A stretch of 64,000 bases of DNA, taken from NCBI GenBank assembly GCA_964573295.1, contig CAZNJE010000015.1:1-64000 (forward strand). Direction: 5' to 3'. This stretch comes from CAYQJL01 sp964573295. Its GTDB lineage: Bacteria > Eisenbacteria > RBG-16-71-46 > CAIMUX01 > WJJG01. The notes beneath the pieces are model-generated. The model did not search any database. It had not been told where the DNA came from and saw only the letters and a list, made by a program, of their open reading frames with translations. The position numbers and the translations under genes were made by a program. Shown here one piece after another: positions 9,301 through 16,314 of the stretch (positions within the stretch are counted from its first letter, which is position 1; the number at the start of each line of letters is the position of its first letter).

Positions 9301-10899
9301 TTACCCCTTGATCACCGCCAGCGGCCGCAGTCGCGCCACCTTGAGACTCACACCCGCGCGGTGCATCACCTCGACCACCTGGCTGACCTCCTTGTAGGCC
9401 CCACTCATTTCTTCGGCCACTGTGCCGCGCTCTTTCGCCATCACGAGGACATTGCGCTCTTTGAGCTCCCCGATCAAATCCCGGCCCCGGAAGAATCCCT
9501 TCGCCTTCCGGCGGGACATGACCCGTCCCGCCCCGTGGCAGGTCGATCCCCAGGTCAGGCCCAACGATGCCGGCTGGCCGACGCAGATGTATGACTCGGT
9601 GCCCATATCTCCAGGCACCAGAACAGGTTGCCCGGTCCGCCACTTGTGCTTCGCGTTGTGCGGCGGGTAGGCCCGGGTGGCGCCCTTGCGGTGGACACAC
9701 AGGCGCTTCACCCGGCCGGGCGAGACCTCGTGGTCCTCGAGCTTGGCGATGTTATGACACACATCGTAGAGCAGACGCATCCCCAGTTCGCGCGGCGTCA
9801 CGCCCAAGGCCTCCAGCAGCGCCCGTTCGCCCAGGGCCATGATCGTCTGCCGGTTGGCCCAGGCATAGTTGGCGGCGCACGCCATCGCCGCAATGTAGCG
9901 GCAGCCCTCGTCGGAGTCGACCGGCGCACAGGCGAGCTGGCGGTCCGGAAGCGCCAGGTCATAGCGACGGCCGGCCCGCGCCATCACCTTGAGGTAGTCG
10001 TCGCATACCTGGTAACCGAACCCCCGCGATCCGGTGTGGATCTGGAGCGCGATCTGCCCCTCGCGCAGCCCGAACTCCTCGGCCGCCTCGGGGTGATAGA
10101 TCTCCTCCACGCGGTCGATCTCGGCGAAGTGATTGCCCGAGCCCAGGGTGCCGAGCTGCCTGGCGCCGCGCTCATGCGCCCGCTCGCTCACCGCGTCCGG
10201 GTCCGCGCCGGCCAGCGTGCCGTCTTCCTCGGTATGCTCCAGATCGCTCGCCGAACCGTATCCCCGCTCGACGGCCCATCGCGCGCCGCGGGTCATCACG
10301 CCGCGCAGATCCTGGCGCGAGACCTTCTCGATGGCATCCGCCGACCCGACGCCGGTGGGGATATGCCGGAAGAGGGCCTGGACGACCGGTTCCAGCTTCG
10401 TTTGCACATCGCGATAGTCGAGGTTGGTGGTGGCGACCCGCACGCCGCAGTTGATGTCATAGCCCACGCCACCCGGCGAGATGACGCCACCCTCCTCGGG
10501 ATCGGTGGCCGCCACGCCGCCGATGGGGAATCCGTACCCCCAGTGGATGTCGGGCATCGCCATCGAGTAGCCCACGATGCCGGGTAGACAGGCCACATTG
10601 GCCACCTGATCGAGCCCGCCCTCGCTGCGCGCTTGATCGAGCAGCGCCTCGCTCAGGTAGACCCGCCCGGGTACCCGCATGGCGCCGGTGGGCTCGATCT
10701 CGTAGAGATAGGGTTCGATCTGGCGCAGCTTCCAGCCCCGCGGTGGTTCAAGCCGACCGCCTGCCGGCTCGCTACCGGACGGGCCATCGCCGGTTTGACC
10801 GCTGCCGCTCTGCGCCTCGCGACGGAGACGACCTCGGGCGCGTTTGGCTGTGTCCGGTCCGCTGCGAGATCTTCCCCGGTGCTTTCCCTTGCGTGCCAT
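9301..10899 (-). CDS. rtcB: RNA-splicing ligase RtcB
   Basis: GTP- and Mn-dependent ligase joining RNA 2',3'-cyclic phosphate or 3'-phosphate ends to 5'-OH ends. 532 residues; RBS GAAGAGG before ATG 10899. Family signatures include MPDIHWGYGFPIGGVAA, GGVGYDINCGVR (metal Cys), GSGNHFAEI, IHTGSRGFG, and STCHGAGR with the guanylylated His. The first 45 or so residues are an unusual basic, Ser/Gly-rich low-complexity extension (KRARGRLRREAQSGSG) absent from typical RtcB; it may bind RNA. The archease gene lies 30 bases upstream, the standard partner arrangement. Confidence 0.96.
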   Translation of the reverse strand: MARKGKHRGRSRSGPDTAKRARGRLRREAQSGSGQTGDGPSGSEPAGGRLEPPRGWKLRQIEPYLYEIEPTGAMRVPGRVYLSEALLDQARSEGGLDQVANVACLPGIVGYSMAMPDIHWGYGFPIGGVAATDPEEGGVISPGGVGYDINCGVRVATTNLDYRDVQTKLEPVVQALFRHIPTGVGSADAIEKVSRQDLRGVMTRGARWAVERGYGSASDLEHTEEDGTLAGADPDAVSERAHERGARQLGTLGSGNHFAEIDRVEEIYHPEAAEEFGLREGQIALQIHTGSRGFGYQVCDDYLKVMARAGRRYDLALPDRQLACAPVDSDEGCRYIAAMACAANYAWANRQTIMALGERALLEALGVTPRELGMRLLYDVCHNIAKLEDHEVSPGRVKRLCVHRKGATRAYPPHNAKHKWRTGQPVLVPGDMGTESYICVGQPASLGLTWGSTCHGAGRVMSRRKAKGFFRGRDLIGELKERNVLVMAKERGTVAEEMSGAYKEVSQVVEVMHRAGVSLKVARLRPLAVIKG

Positions 10900-10929
10900 G
10901 ATCTAATCCTCTTCGCCGATCCGCGGCTC

Positions 10930-11463
10930 TCACGTATCGAACACGATCAGCTGATCATAGCCGCCTCGTGCACGCGGATCGATGCGCAACTGGTGATAGG
11001 TCACTGCCTTGATCGACGATCCGCCGCCACCACCGCCGTCGCCGAGGTCGCCGGGACGGAAACGGCACTCGGCCCGCAACCAGTATCCCGGCTCACTCGC
11101 GTCCCCCAGATCCTTCTGCGGCTGGGCTGCCGGCACAGGAGTGCCGCCGGAGCCGATCTCGAGCGAGCGGACTTCAACCACCCAGAGCCCCTCGCTATCG
11201 CCGAGGTAGAGCAGCTCGTTCAGCCAGCAGACCAGAAGCTCTTCGCAGTCGAGTCCTTCGACGGTCACCGGCCGCGCTTCGTCCTGCCGGCCGGATCCGG
11301 AATCACCCGGCCACCCCTCGCCCAACGCCAGACGCGCCATCCCCAGCGCGGCATGCGTGAAGAGTGCCGGCAATGTCGGCGCCTTGACCCGTAGCGCCAC
11401 ATCCGCCGTGTGATCGACCGGCCAGGCGCCCTCTTCTCCGAGGGCCTTAGGACGTGGTCTCAA
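10930..11463 (-). CDS. Archease, RtcB activator
   Basis: 177 residues from TTG 11463, which has GAGG five bases upstream; no in-frame ATG is available. Archease motifs are present: an N-terminal DHTADVALRVKA, LLVCWLNELLYLGD in the middle, and KAVTYHQLRI plus DQLIVFD at the end. Archease speeds guanylylation of RtcB and broadens its NTP use. The protein is longer than usual because of Gly/Ser-rich insertions, including GDGGGGGGSS just before KAVTYH. Directly upstream of rtcB on the same strand, so the pair is almost certainly one operon. Confidence 0.93.
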   Translation of the reverse strand: MRPRPKALGEEGAWPVDHTADVALRVKAPTLPALFTHAALGMARLALGEGWPGDSGSGRQDEARPVTVEGLDCEELLVCWLNELLYLGDSEGLWVVEVRSLEIGSGGTPVPAAQPQKDLGDASEPGYWLRAECRFRPGDLGDGGGGGGSSIKAVTYHQLRIDPRARGGYDQLIVFDT

Positions 11464-11689
11464 CTCAACCTCGCTTTCATGGGAATCCGGACCTCTCTCC
11501 CAGGAACCCCGTCTCCAACCCAGGGTTGAGAATGAGTACTATCGCCGCCCAGTCGCAATAGATAGAATCGCTTGGCCATCGCGCTCCCCATCGGGCACCG
11601 CCAGGGCTCACCGGGGACCTGATGATAACAAACCTGCGCGCCCACCGGCGCGCGGCTTCGCGGACACGACGACCGATGGGGGTTGTTTG

Positions 11690-12901
11690 ATGATTCAGCG
11701 GCTATTGGCCCTGGTCCTGGCGCTCGCGGTTGCGATTGCGCTCGGCAACGGGTGTTCCGAAGATGACGACTGTCCGGCCTGTCCGGGCAGCCCGGTCGAC
11801 ATCACCGGCATCGACGCCTATCCGGAATCCACCACCGTCGGCGACACGTTGCAGTTCTGGGCCGAGGGCCAGGGCACCGACGTCACGTTCGACTACATCA
11901 TCGACGGAGGTCGCTTTCTGAACCGTGTGACGAACTATGCGATGGTCAAGGCGCCCGACGAGCCAACCATCCTGTCGGTCTCGGTCGTCGCCTTCAACGA
12001 TCAGGGCAGTGATGCCTACACGATCGAAGTACCGATCAACCCGTATGTGCCGCGCGAGGGCCACGAGCCCACCTACACCGGCGCCGGGTACTGCGGACTG
12101 GAATGCCACGGCGAGGCCGGACACGGCAGGAACTATGAAGCGTGGGTCACCACAGCCCATGCCACCGCCTACGACGGTGTCGAGACCAGTGACGACTTCT
12201 CCCATGACTGCTTCTCCTGTCACACGGTAGGCTACGGCGACGTGAATGAAGAAGGCTGGATTCGCCACAACGGCGGCTTCGACGAAAAACCGGTGGCCGC
12301 ACTGCAAGGAGTGCAATGCGAGAACTGCCATGGGCCACTCGCCGACCACTCCGGCACCGTGTTGGAGAATCACGCCGAGCTCGCCACCGGCGACTTCGTG
12401 CTGGAGTCTTGTGCGAACTGCCATCGGGACGAGAATCTCGATCCGCAGTTTCCCGAAACGCTTCACGCCCCGCAGGCCAATCTGCTGAACGGGGAGGACG
12501 GCTTCGAGTGGGGCTTGATCGTCAACAGCACCCCGCACGCGGCCCAGGTGGAAGAACGCGGCTGTGTCACCTGCCACTACCCGGCTTCTTCCCTTCTGGG
12601 CGGCCACACGTTCGCGGCGGATCCGGTGAGTTGCCAGTCGTGCCACGATGAGGCATCGGGCGAGGACTTCGACTTCGTCGACAGTCAGATGGATACGATC
12701 GAAGACCTGCTGGCCGAGCTCCGCGACGAGCTGGCCCGGGCAACCGACGAGGACAAGCTCTACGCGAACTACTGGTACGCCCTCTACAACGCCACGCTGA
12801 TCGAGAAGGACGGCAGCCGCGGCGCGCACAACTATCTCTACACCCGTGCGCTTCTGGAGCTGTCAATCGAGGGCTTTGAACCGTCGGATCAGTCACCCTG
12901 A
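11690..12901 (+). CDS. Multiheme c-type cytochrome lipoprotein
   Basis: 403 residues from ATG 11690 (a TTG codon sits just before it in frame). The signal peptide ends in LGNGCS, a lipobox-like site, followed by an acidic Cys-bearing segment DDDCPACPG. An Ig-like domain of about 90 residues precedes the heme region. Five CXXCH motifs are seen (CFSCH, CENCH, CANCH, CVTCH, CQSCH) plus one spaced one residue wider (CGLECH). The arrangement fits cytochrome c554-like proteins used in periplasmic or surface electron transfer. The C-terminus is an alpha-helical tail without heme sites. It overlaps the convergent Smr gene by 13 bases. The redox partner is unknown. Confidence 0.88.
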   Translation: MIQRLLALVLALAVAIALGNGCSEDDDCPACPGSPVDITGIDAYPESTTVGDTLQFWAEGQGTDVTFDYIIDGGRFLNRVTNYAMVKAPDEPTILSVSVVAFNDQGSDAYTIEVPINPYVPREGHEPTYTGAGYCGLECHGEAGHGRNYEAWVTTAHATAYDGVETSDDFSHDCFSCHTVGYGDVNEEGWIRHNGGFDEKPVAALQGVQCENCHGPLADHSGTVLENHAELATGDFVLESCANCHRDENLDPQFPETLHAPQANLLNGEDGFEWGLIVNSTPHAAQVEERGCVTCHYPASSLLGGHTFAADPVSCQSCHDEASGEDFDFVDSQMDTIEDLLAELRDELARATDEDKLYANYWYALYNATLIEKDGSRGAHNYLYTRALLELSIEGFEPSDQSP

Positions 12902-13422
12902 TCAGGAGGCCGCTCGATATCTGTTCGTAGCCGGGCGATGGTTGCCCCGTAGTGGCCCCGGTCGGCCGCCGCCAGCTGGTAGGAGATGACGACCGGGTGC
13001 TTCTCCAGCACGCCGGCCACCCGGCGGCGCTGCACGCCGATTCCCTTTCCATGAATGATGCGGACTTCCGCGAAGCCCGCAGCAGATGCCTCCCACAGGT
13101 ACTCTTCCACCACGATCGGTACGTCACGCGGCGCGATGAAATGGAGATCGAGAGCATCCTCGATGGGAATGGATGCAAAATCCGGCTCAGTCTCGTTCTC
13201 TCGTCCCGGGACAAACTCTCCGTCGGCATCGGCTTTTTGCCCCGGGGCAAATTCACCGCCCGCATCACGCTTTTGCCCCGGGGCAAATTCCCCGCCCGCA
13301 TCACGCTTTTGCCCCGGGGCAAATTCCCCGCCGGCACCGCCCTTTTGCCCCGGGGCAAAACGCCCGGACGGCGGTTCGACATCGGGCGCCATCTTGATCG
13401 TGCTAGTGCTGATCCTCTTCAT
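12889..13422 (-). CDS. Smr-domain protein with tandem 12-residue repeats
   Basis: 177 residues from ATG 13422, preceded by GAAGGTG at about 6 nt and overlapping the end of the OsmC gene by 20 bases, so the two are translationally coupled; ATG 13392 is an alternative. The N-terminal half is a tandem array of a 12-residue unit of the type FAPGQKRDAGGE, about four and a half copies. The C-terminal half is a Smr domain: ALDLHFIAPRDV, then VRIIHGKGIG and LEKHPVV. Stand-alone Smr domains often cut or bind nucleic acid. The DLHF and HGKG motifs are intact. The repeat region is predicted disordered. Confidence 0.85.
   Translation of the reverse strand: MKRISTSTIKMAPDVEPPSGRFAPGQKGGAGGEFAPGQKRDAGGEFAPGQKRDAGGEFAPGQKADADGEFVPGRENETEPDFASIPIEDALDLHFIAPRDVPIVVEEYLWEASAAGFAEVRIIHGKGIGVQRRRVAGVLEKHPVVISYQLAAADRGHYGATIARLRTDIERPPDQGD
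13234..13360. repeat. 36-bp tandem repeat carrying a 14-bp perfect palindrome
   Basis: TTGCCCCGGGGCAA, a perfect palindrome, occurs at 13237, 13273, 13309 and 13345, exactly 36 bases apart. The units lie inside the Smr gene and encode its 12-residue protein repeat; a more degenerate fifth unit lies at lower coordinates. The spacing is a multiple of three, consistent with a protein-coding minisatellite. Confidence 0.9.
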
Positions 13423-13882
13423 GCATAACACCTTCGGCGATTTCGCCGCCATGATGGACGGCGTAGGTCAGCTTGACCTTGCCGGTGAGCATGGCCGAGA
13501 CCGAGCAGTACTTGTTGGCGGATAGACGGACGGCCCTTACCACCTTGCGCAGGTCTGGCGTCTCGCTTTCGACATAGTAGTCGACATGGATGTGCTCGTA
13601 GATCTTCGGTGGGGTTTCCGCCTGGCGAAAGGTCATGCTGATGCGGAAGTCGGTGAGCTTGACGCGCATCTTCTCCAGCATCGAGACCACGTCGACACCA
13701 GTGCATCCGGCCAGGGCCCCGAGCAGCATCTCCATCGGCTTGGGCCCTTCCATGTCCGCCGCCGTCTTCCCATCCATGGGCGCATCGCTCTTGTAGGAAA
13801 CCGATCCCTCCATCCGATGCTCGAACATCCCGCCTCCGAGCCAGCGGCTCGTTGCTTGGGGCTTGGCGATCACCGTGGCCAT
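13403..13882 (-). CDS. OsmC/YhfA-family peroxiredoxin-like protein
   Basis: 159 residues. Typical OsmC-family layout: an N-terminal strand region (YKSDAPMDGKTAADMEGPKPMEMLLGALAGC) with the first conserved Cys in AGCTGVDV, then KMRVKLTDFRISM and a second conserved Cys in SANKYCSVSAML. OsmC/Ohr proteins reduce organic hydroperoxides through these two cysteines; the YhfA-type subgroup is less well characterised. The downstream Smr gene overlaps its 3' end, so the two are co-expressed. Confidence 0.9.
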   Translation of the reverse strand: MATVIAKPQATSRWLGGGMFEHRMEGSVSYKSDAPMDGKTAADMEGPKPMEMLLGALAGCTGVDVVSMLEKMRVKLTDFRISMTFRQAETPPKIYEHIHVDYYVESETPDLRKVVRAVRLSANKYCSVSAMLTGKVKLTYAVHHGGEIAEGVMHEEDQH

Positions 13883-14086
13883 CGATTCGATTCTCCTCGT
13901 TTAACCAATTGAAGGCCCGCTAGTGGCGCAGGCCCTCAACTATATCAAATTGTAAGCCTCTTTCCCTCCGTGCCCTCTTGGCATCCGTGCCCAGCTGTGG
14001 CGCTGTGACCGGCATCGAGGGCTCGCTCAGGAAGGTCGGCCCAATGCACGACAATTTGGTTCTGTAAGCCGTTGGCCTAGGGAGAA

Positions 14087-15082
14087 TTAGGCCGCTGCCG
14101 GGAATTCCGCCCCCGGTATATGTGCATACTCTCCATAGGGGCGGTAGGTTCCCGGCCCAAACACCTGCCCATGCGGCATTCCGTACTCAGGACCCCAGCC
14201 GTAGTGGCTGGACCGACCGTACCCGAGGCCGAAGGGCCACCCATGGTTGCTCTCCCCGAAGTAGTTGCTGGGATAGCTGTTCCAGGTCTGACCCCAATGA
14301 GACGGGCGGTACCCCCACGTACTCTGAAACCGTGACGGCATTGGACCATAGCCCCACTGCACCGCTCCATGGGGATACCAGGGAGATCCGTACTCAGGAC
14401 TCTGCTGATTGGCGCCGTAGGGGAATCCCTGCCAGCCAGGATAGGCACGAGCGTGCCATGGCCGCGGCCGCCACGCATTCCAGGGGAAGGACTGACCGTA
14501 CCCGTACGCCCCATGGTGTCCGTACTGGCCATACTGGCCGTACTGCGGCCAACCCCACTGGCTCGGCTGACCGTAGCCGTAGCCACCGTACTGACCCGGC
14601 TGGCCGTACTGAGGCCAACCCCACTGGCTCGGCTGACCGTAGCCGTAGCCACCGTACTGACCCGGCTGGCCGTACTGAGGCCAACCCCACTGGCCCGGCG
14701 GCTGGCCCTGATAGTGATGCTGCCAGCTGGGTTGCTGCTGATTGTTCGTCTGGGTCTGATCCTTGTCTTCCTCGTTTTCCACGGTGCCCTCCGTTGCCTC
14801 GTGCTTCTGTCCGCTTGAACTGGTTGGGGGATGCCAGCCCGGTGACTGATTTCCCCAGGTGGGACCCTGTGGCCAGGTGCCCTGTGGCCAGGTGCCCTGG
14901 GGCCAGGCGCCCTGCGGGCAGTTGCCCGGCTGGGCCTGCGGCTGTCCGTACTGCGGGGGCGGTCCGTACTGACCCTGCGGGTAGGGCGCCCCTTGCGGAT
15001 AGGGATGACCCTGCTGGGGCTGCGGTCCGGCCGACCCAGTCCATGCGGGGTTACCTTGTTGAAACTGCGGTTGGTTCTCCAA
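14087..15082 (-). CDS. Gln/Tyr/Trp/Gly/Pro-rich low-complexity protein
   Basis: 331 residues from TTG 15082, with AAGGAGG six bases upstream, a strong sign that it is translated. The N-terminal part has PQG/PYPQG and WPQGT repeats; a short charged segment (ATEGTVENEEDKDQTQ) follows; the rest is dominated by QWGWPQYGQ and QYGGYGYG repeats. There is no signal peptide, membrane segment or known domain. The composition (aromatic residues spaced by Gly, Gln, Pro, few charges) resembles prion-like, phase-separating proteins. Function unknown. The antisense frames are also open because of the repeat. Confidence 0.7.
   Translation of the reverse strand: MENQPQFQQGNPAWTGSAGPQPQQGHPYPQGAPYPQGQYGPPPQYGQPQAQPGNCPQGAWPQGTWPQGTWPQGPTWGNQSPGWHPPTSSSGQKHEATEGTVENEEDKDQTQTNNQQQPSWQHHYQGQPPGQWGWPQYGQPGQYGGYGYGQPSQWGWPQYGQPGQYGGYGYGQPSQWGWPQYGQYGQYGHHGAYGYGQSFPWNAWRPRPWHARAYPGWQGFPYGANQQSPEYGSPWYPHGAVQWGYGPMPSRFQSTWGYRPSHWGQTWNSYPSNYFGESNHGWPFGLGYGRSSHYGWGPEYGMPHGQVFGPGTYRPYGEYAHIPGAEFPAAA
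14565..14696. repeat. 66-bp tandem duplication inside the low-complexity gene
   Basis: Two nearly identical 66-base units (14565-14630 and 14631-14696) each encode 22 residues of the QWGWPQYGQ/QYGGYGY type. A third, diverged unit lies on the lower-coordinate side. The near identity of the first two points to a recent duplication. Confidence 0.85.
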
Positions 15083-15403
15083 GATCGTCCTCCTTGTGCT
15101 CCGATGCCTTGCCTGTCTTGCCTGTCATGAAGCAGTCCCGCGGGTGGCGCTCACCTGCCAGCGGGCATGAGGAACCGAGTGCCGAGGCCGAAGGGCCTGT
15201 TGCAGGGCATGCGAAGGCAGACTGCCGTCCGGCCCAGAAGGATTGGCTTCTCGCTTCCATGAACGAGAATCGGGAGACCGGGACGGTTTCTTTGATAATC
15301 GCTGATCCGAGGGGATGCGGGGGGACAGCGAAAAGGCCCATCAGCGCCATCGGGCCGATGGACCTTCTCTTTCAGCCTCTTTCAGCAGTCCGGAGCTCCA
15401 AAG
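15083..15403. other. Intergenic region between the low-complexity gene and DUF5362 gene
   Basis: Holds the ribosome-binding site of the low-complexity gene at its left end and the terminator of the DUF5362 gene at 15331-15366. No gene is supported in the rest. Confidence 0.5.
15331..15366 (-). terminator. Intrinsic terminator of the DUF5362 gene
   Basis: On the minus strand GGTCCATC pairs with GATGGGCC (one G-U pair) and is followed directly by TTTT. It lies about 40 bases past the stop codon of the DUF5362 gene. Confidence 0.65.
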
Positions 15404-15925
15404 CTAATACTTCATCATCTCCATCCAGGTGGCGGTCCACCCCAGGGCCAGCGTGATGATGAATGCGAAGACCGAAAGGATGATGCTCACCGCCGTGGTC
15501 ACGCCGGCAATCACGGCGACGGTCTTGATCTTCTGGAGATACTGCTCGAGCATCACCGGCTCGCGCAGCTGCACCGCCTGATTGGCCCGCTCACCCGCCT
15601 GCCACAGGAGTACACCGAGCCAGATGTAGAGCCAGGCGACGATGATGCCCACCAGCGTGAGGGCCGTCAAGATACCCGAGGCGATGAGCACGACCCCCAT
15701 GAACTTCAGCCATCCCTTGCTCTCCTGCACGGGGATGACCAAGCGTCCGAACCAACCGTCCCAGGCATCGGACCCGAGCCCCATGGCGCCGGCGCCATAG
15801 CCGGGGCGCTGGCCGGTCATGGACGGTAGGCCGGTCGCCCCGGTATCCCCGCGGGGCGGCTCCTCCGGGACCTGCGGTGTCCTATCCGGTTCTCGACCTT
15901 CGGGCGGACGCAGGTTGTCAGTCAT
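15404..15925 (-). CDS. DUF5362-type membrane protein
   Basis: 173 residues from ATG 15925, preceded by GGGGAGG. The first 55 residues are a hydrophilic, Pro/Gly-rich tail. A conserved soluble segment follows, then two hydrophobic segments (FMGVVLIASGILTALTLVGI with its continuation), a polar helix with QAGERANQAVQL, and a final membrane segment rich in Val, Ile and Ala near the C-terminus. This layout matches the DUF5362 family of small inner-membrane proteins of unknown role. An intrinsic terminator follows, so it is probably the last or only gene of its transcript. Confidence 0.8.
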   Translation of the reverse strand: MTDNLRPPEGREPDRTPQVPEEPPRGDTGATGLPSMTGQRPGYGAGAMGLGSDAWDGWFGRLVIPVQESKGWLKFMGVVLIASGILTALTLVGIIVAWLYIWLGVLLWQAGERANQAVQLREPVMLEQYLQKIKTVAVIAGVTTAVSIILSVFAFIITLALGWTATWMEMMKY

Positions 15926-16314
15926 GGTAGCCTCCCCTTCGAACGCTGGCGGCGGATCCCGATCGAACGGCCGCATTGAACTCCCGGGCGGGAGGCGGGT
16001 CAAGCGGATCGCGCCGTAGTGGATATCTGGCAGAACCTTACGCGGAAGCCCCGGAGTTGGTTGTCATTGGATTTCGCTGCAAGCGGAACGGCTTGAACAC
16101 CGCAACTGACTCAGTTGAATGCAGTTCGAGCGCCAGGGCTGCGGAAGTCGGGATCGGCGGCCGGTGGTCGGCGGGCCAGCTACCCGAGGTCTTCGCGTCG
16201 AGCGAAATCCGCTTCCCAGAGCACAACCGGCTTACCAAAGCGCACCCGGCGCCGATGATGAGTGTGAAGAGGTGTACCTGTATCCTCACCCCATGGCAGG
16301 TTGGAGGAAGACAG
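15926..16314. other. Intergenic region between divergent DUF5362 and papain-like genes
   Basis: Both flanking genes read outward, so promoters for both should lie here. The frame of the papain-like gene is open through the region but has no signal peptide or ribosome-binding site until ATG 16315. No convincing promoter hexamers were found. Confidence 0.45.

Noticed and set aside
11460..11645. 61-codon frame upstream of archease on the minus strand
   Set aside because: It overlaps the archease ribosome-binding region, has no convincing site of its own and shows no family resemblance.
13200..13365. 36-bp repeats that could suggest a CRISPR array
   Set aside because: The units are directly joined without unique spacers, encode a protein repeat in frame, and no cas gene is present.
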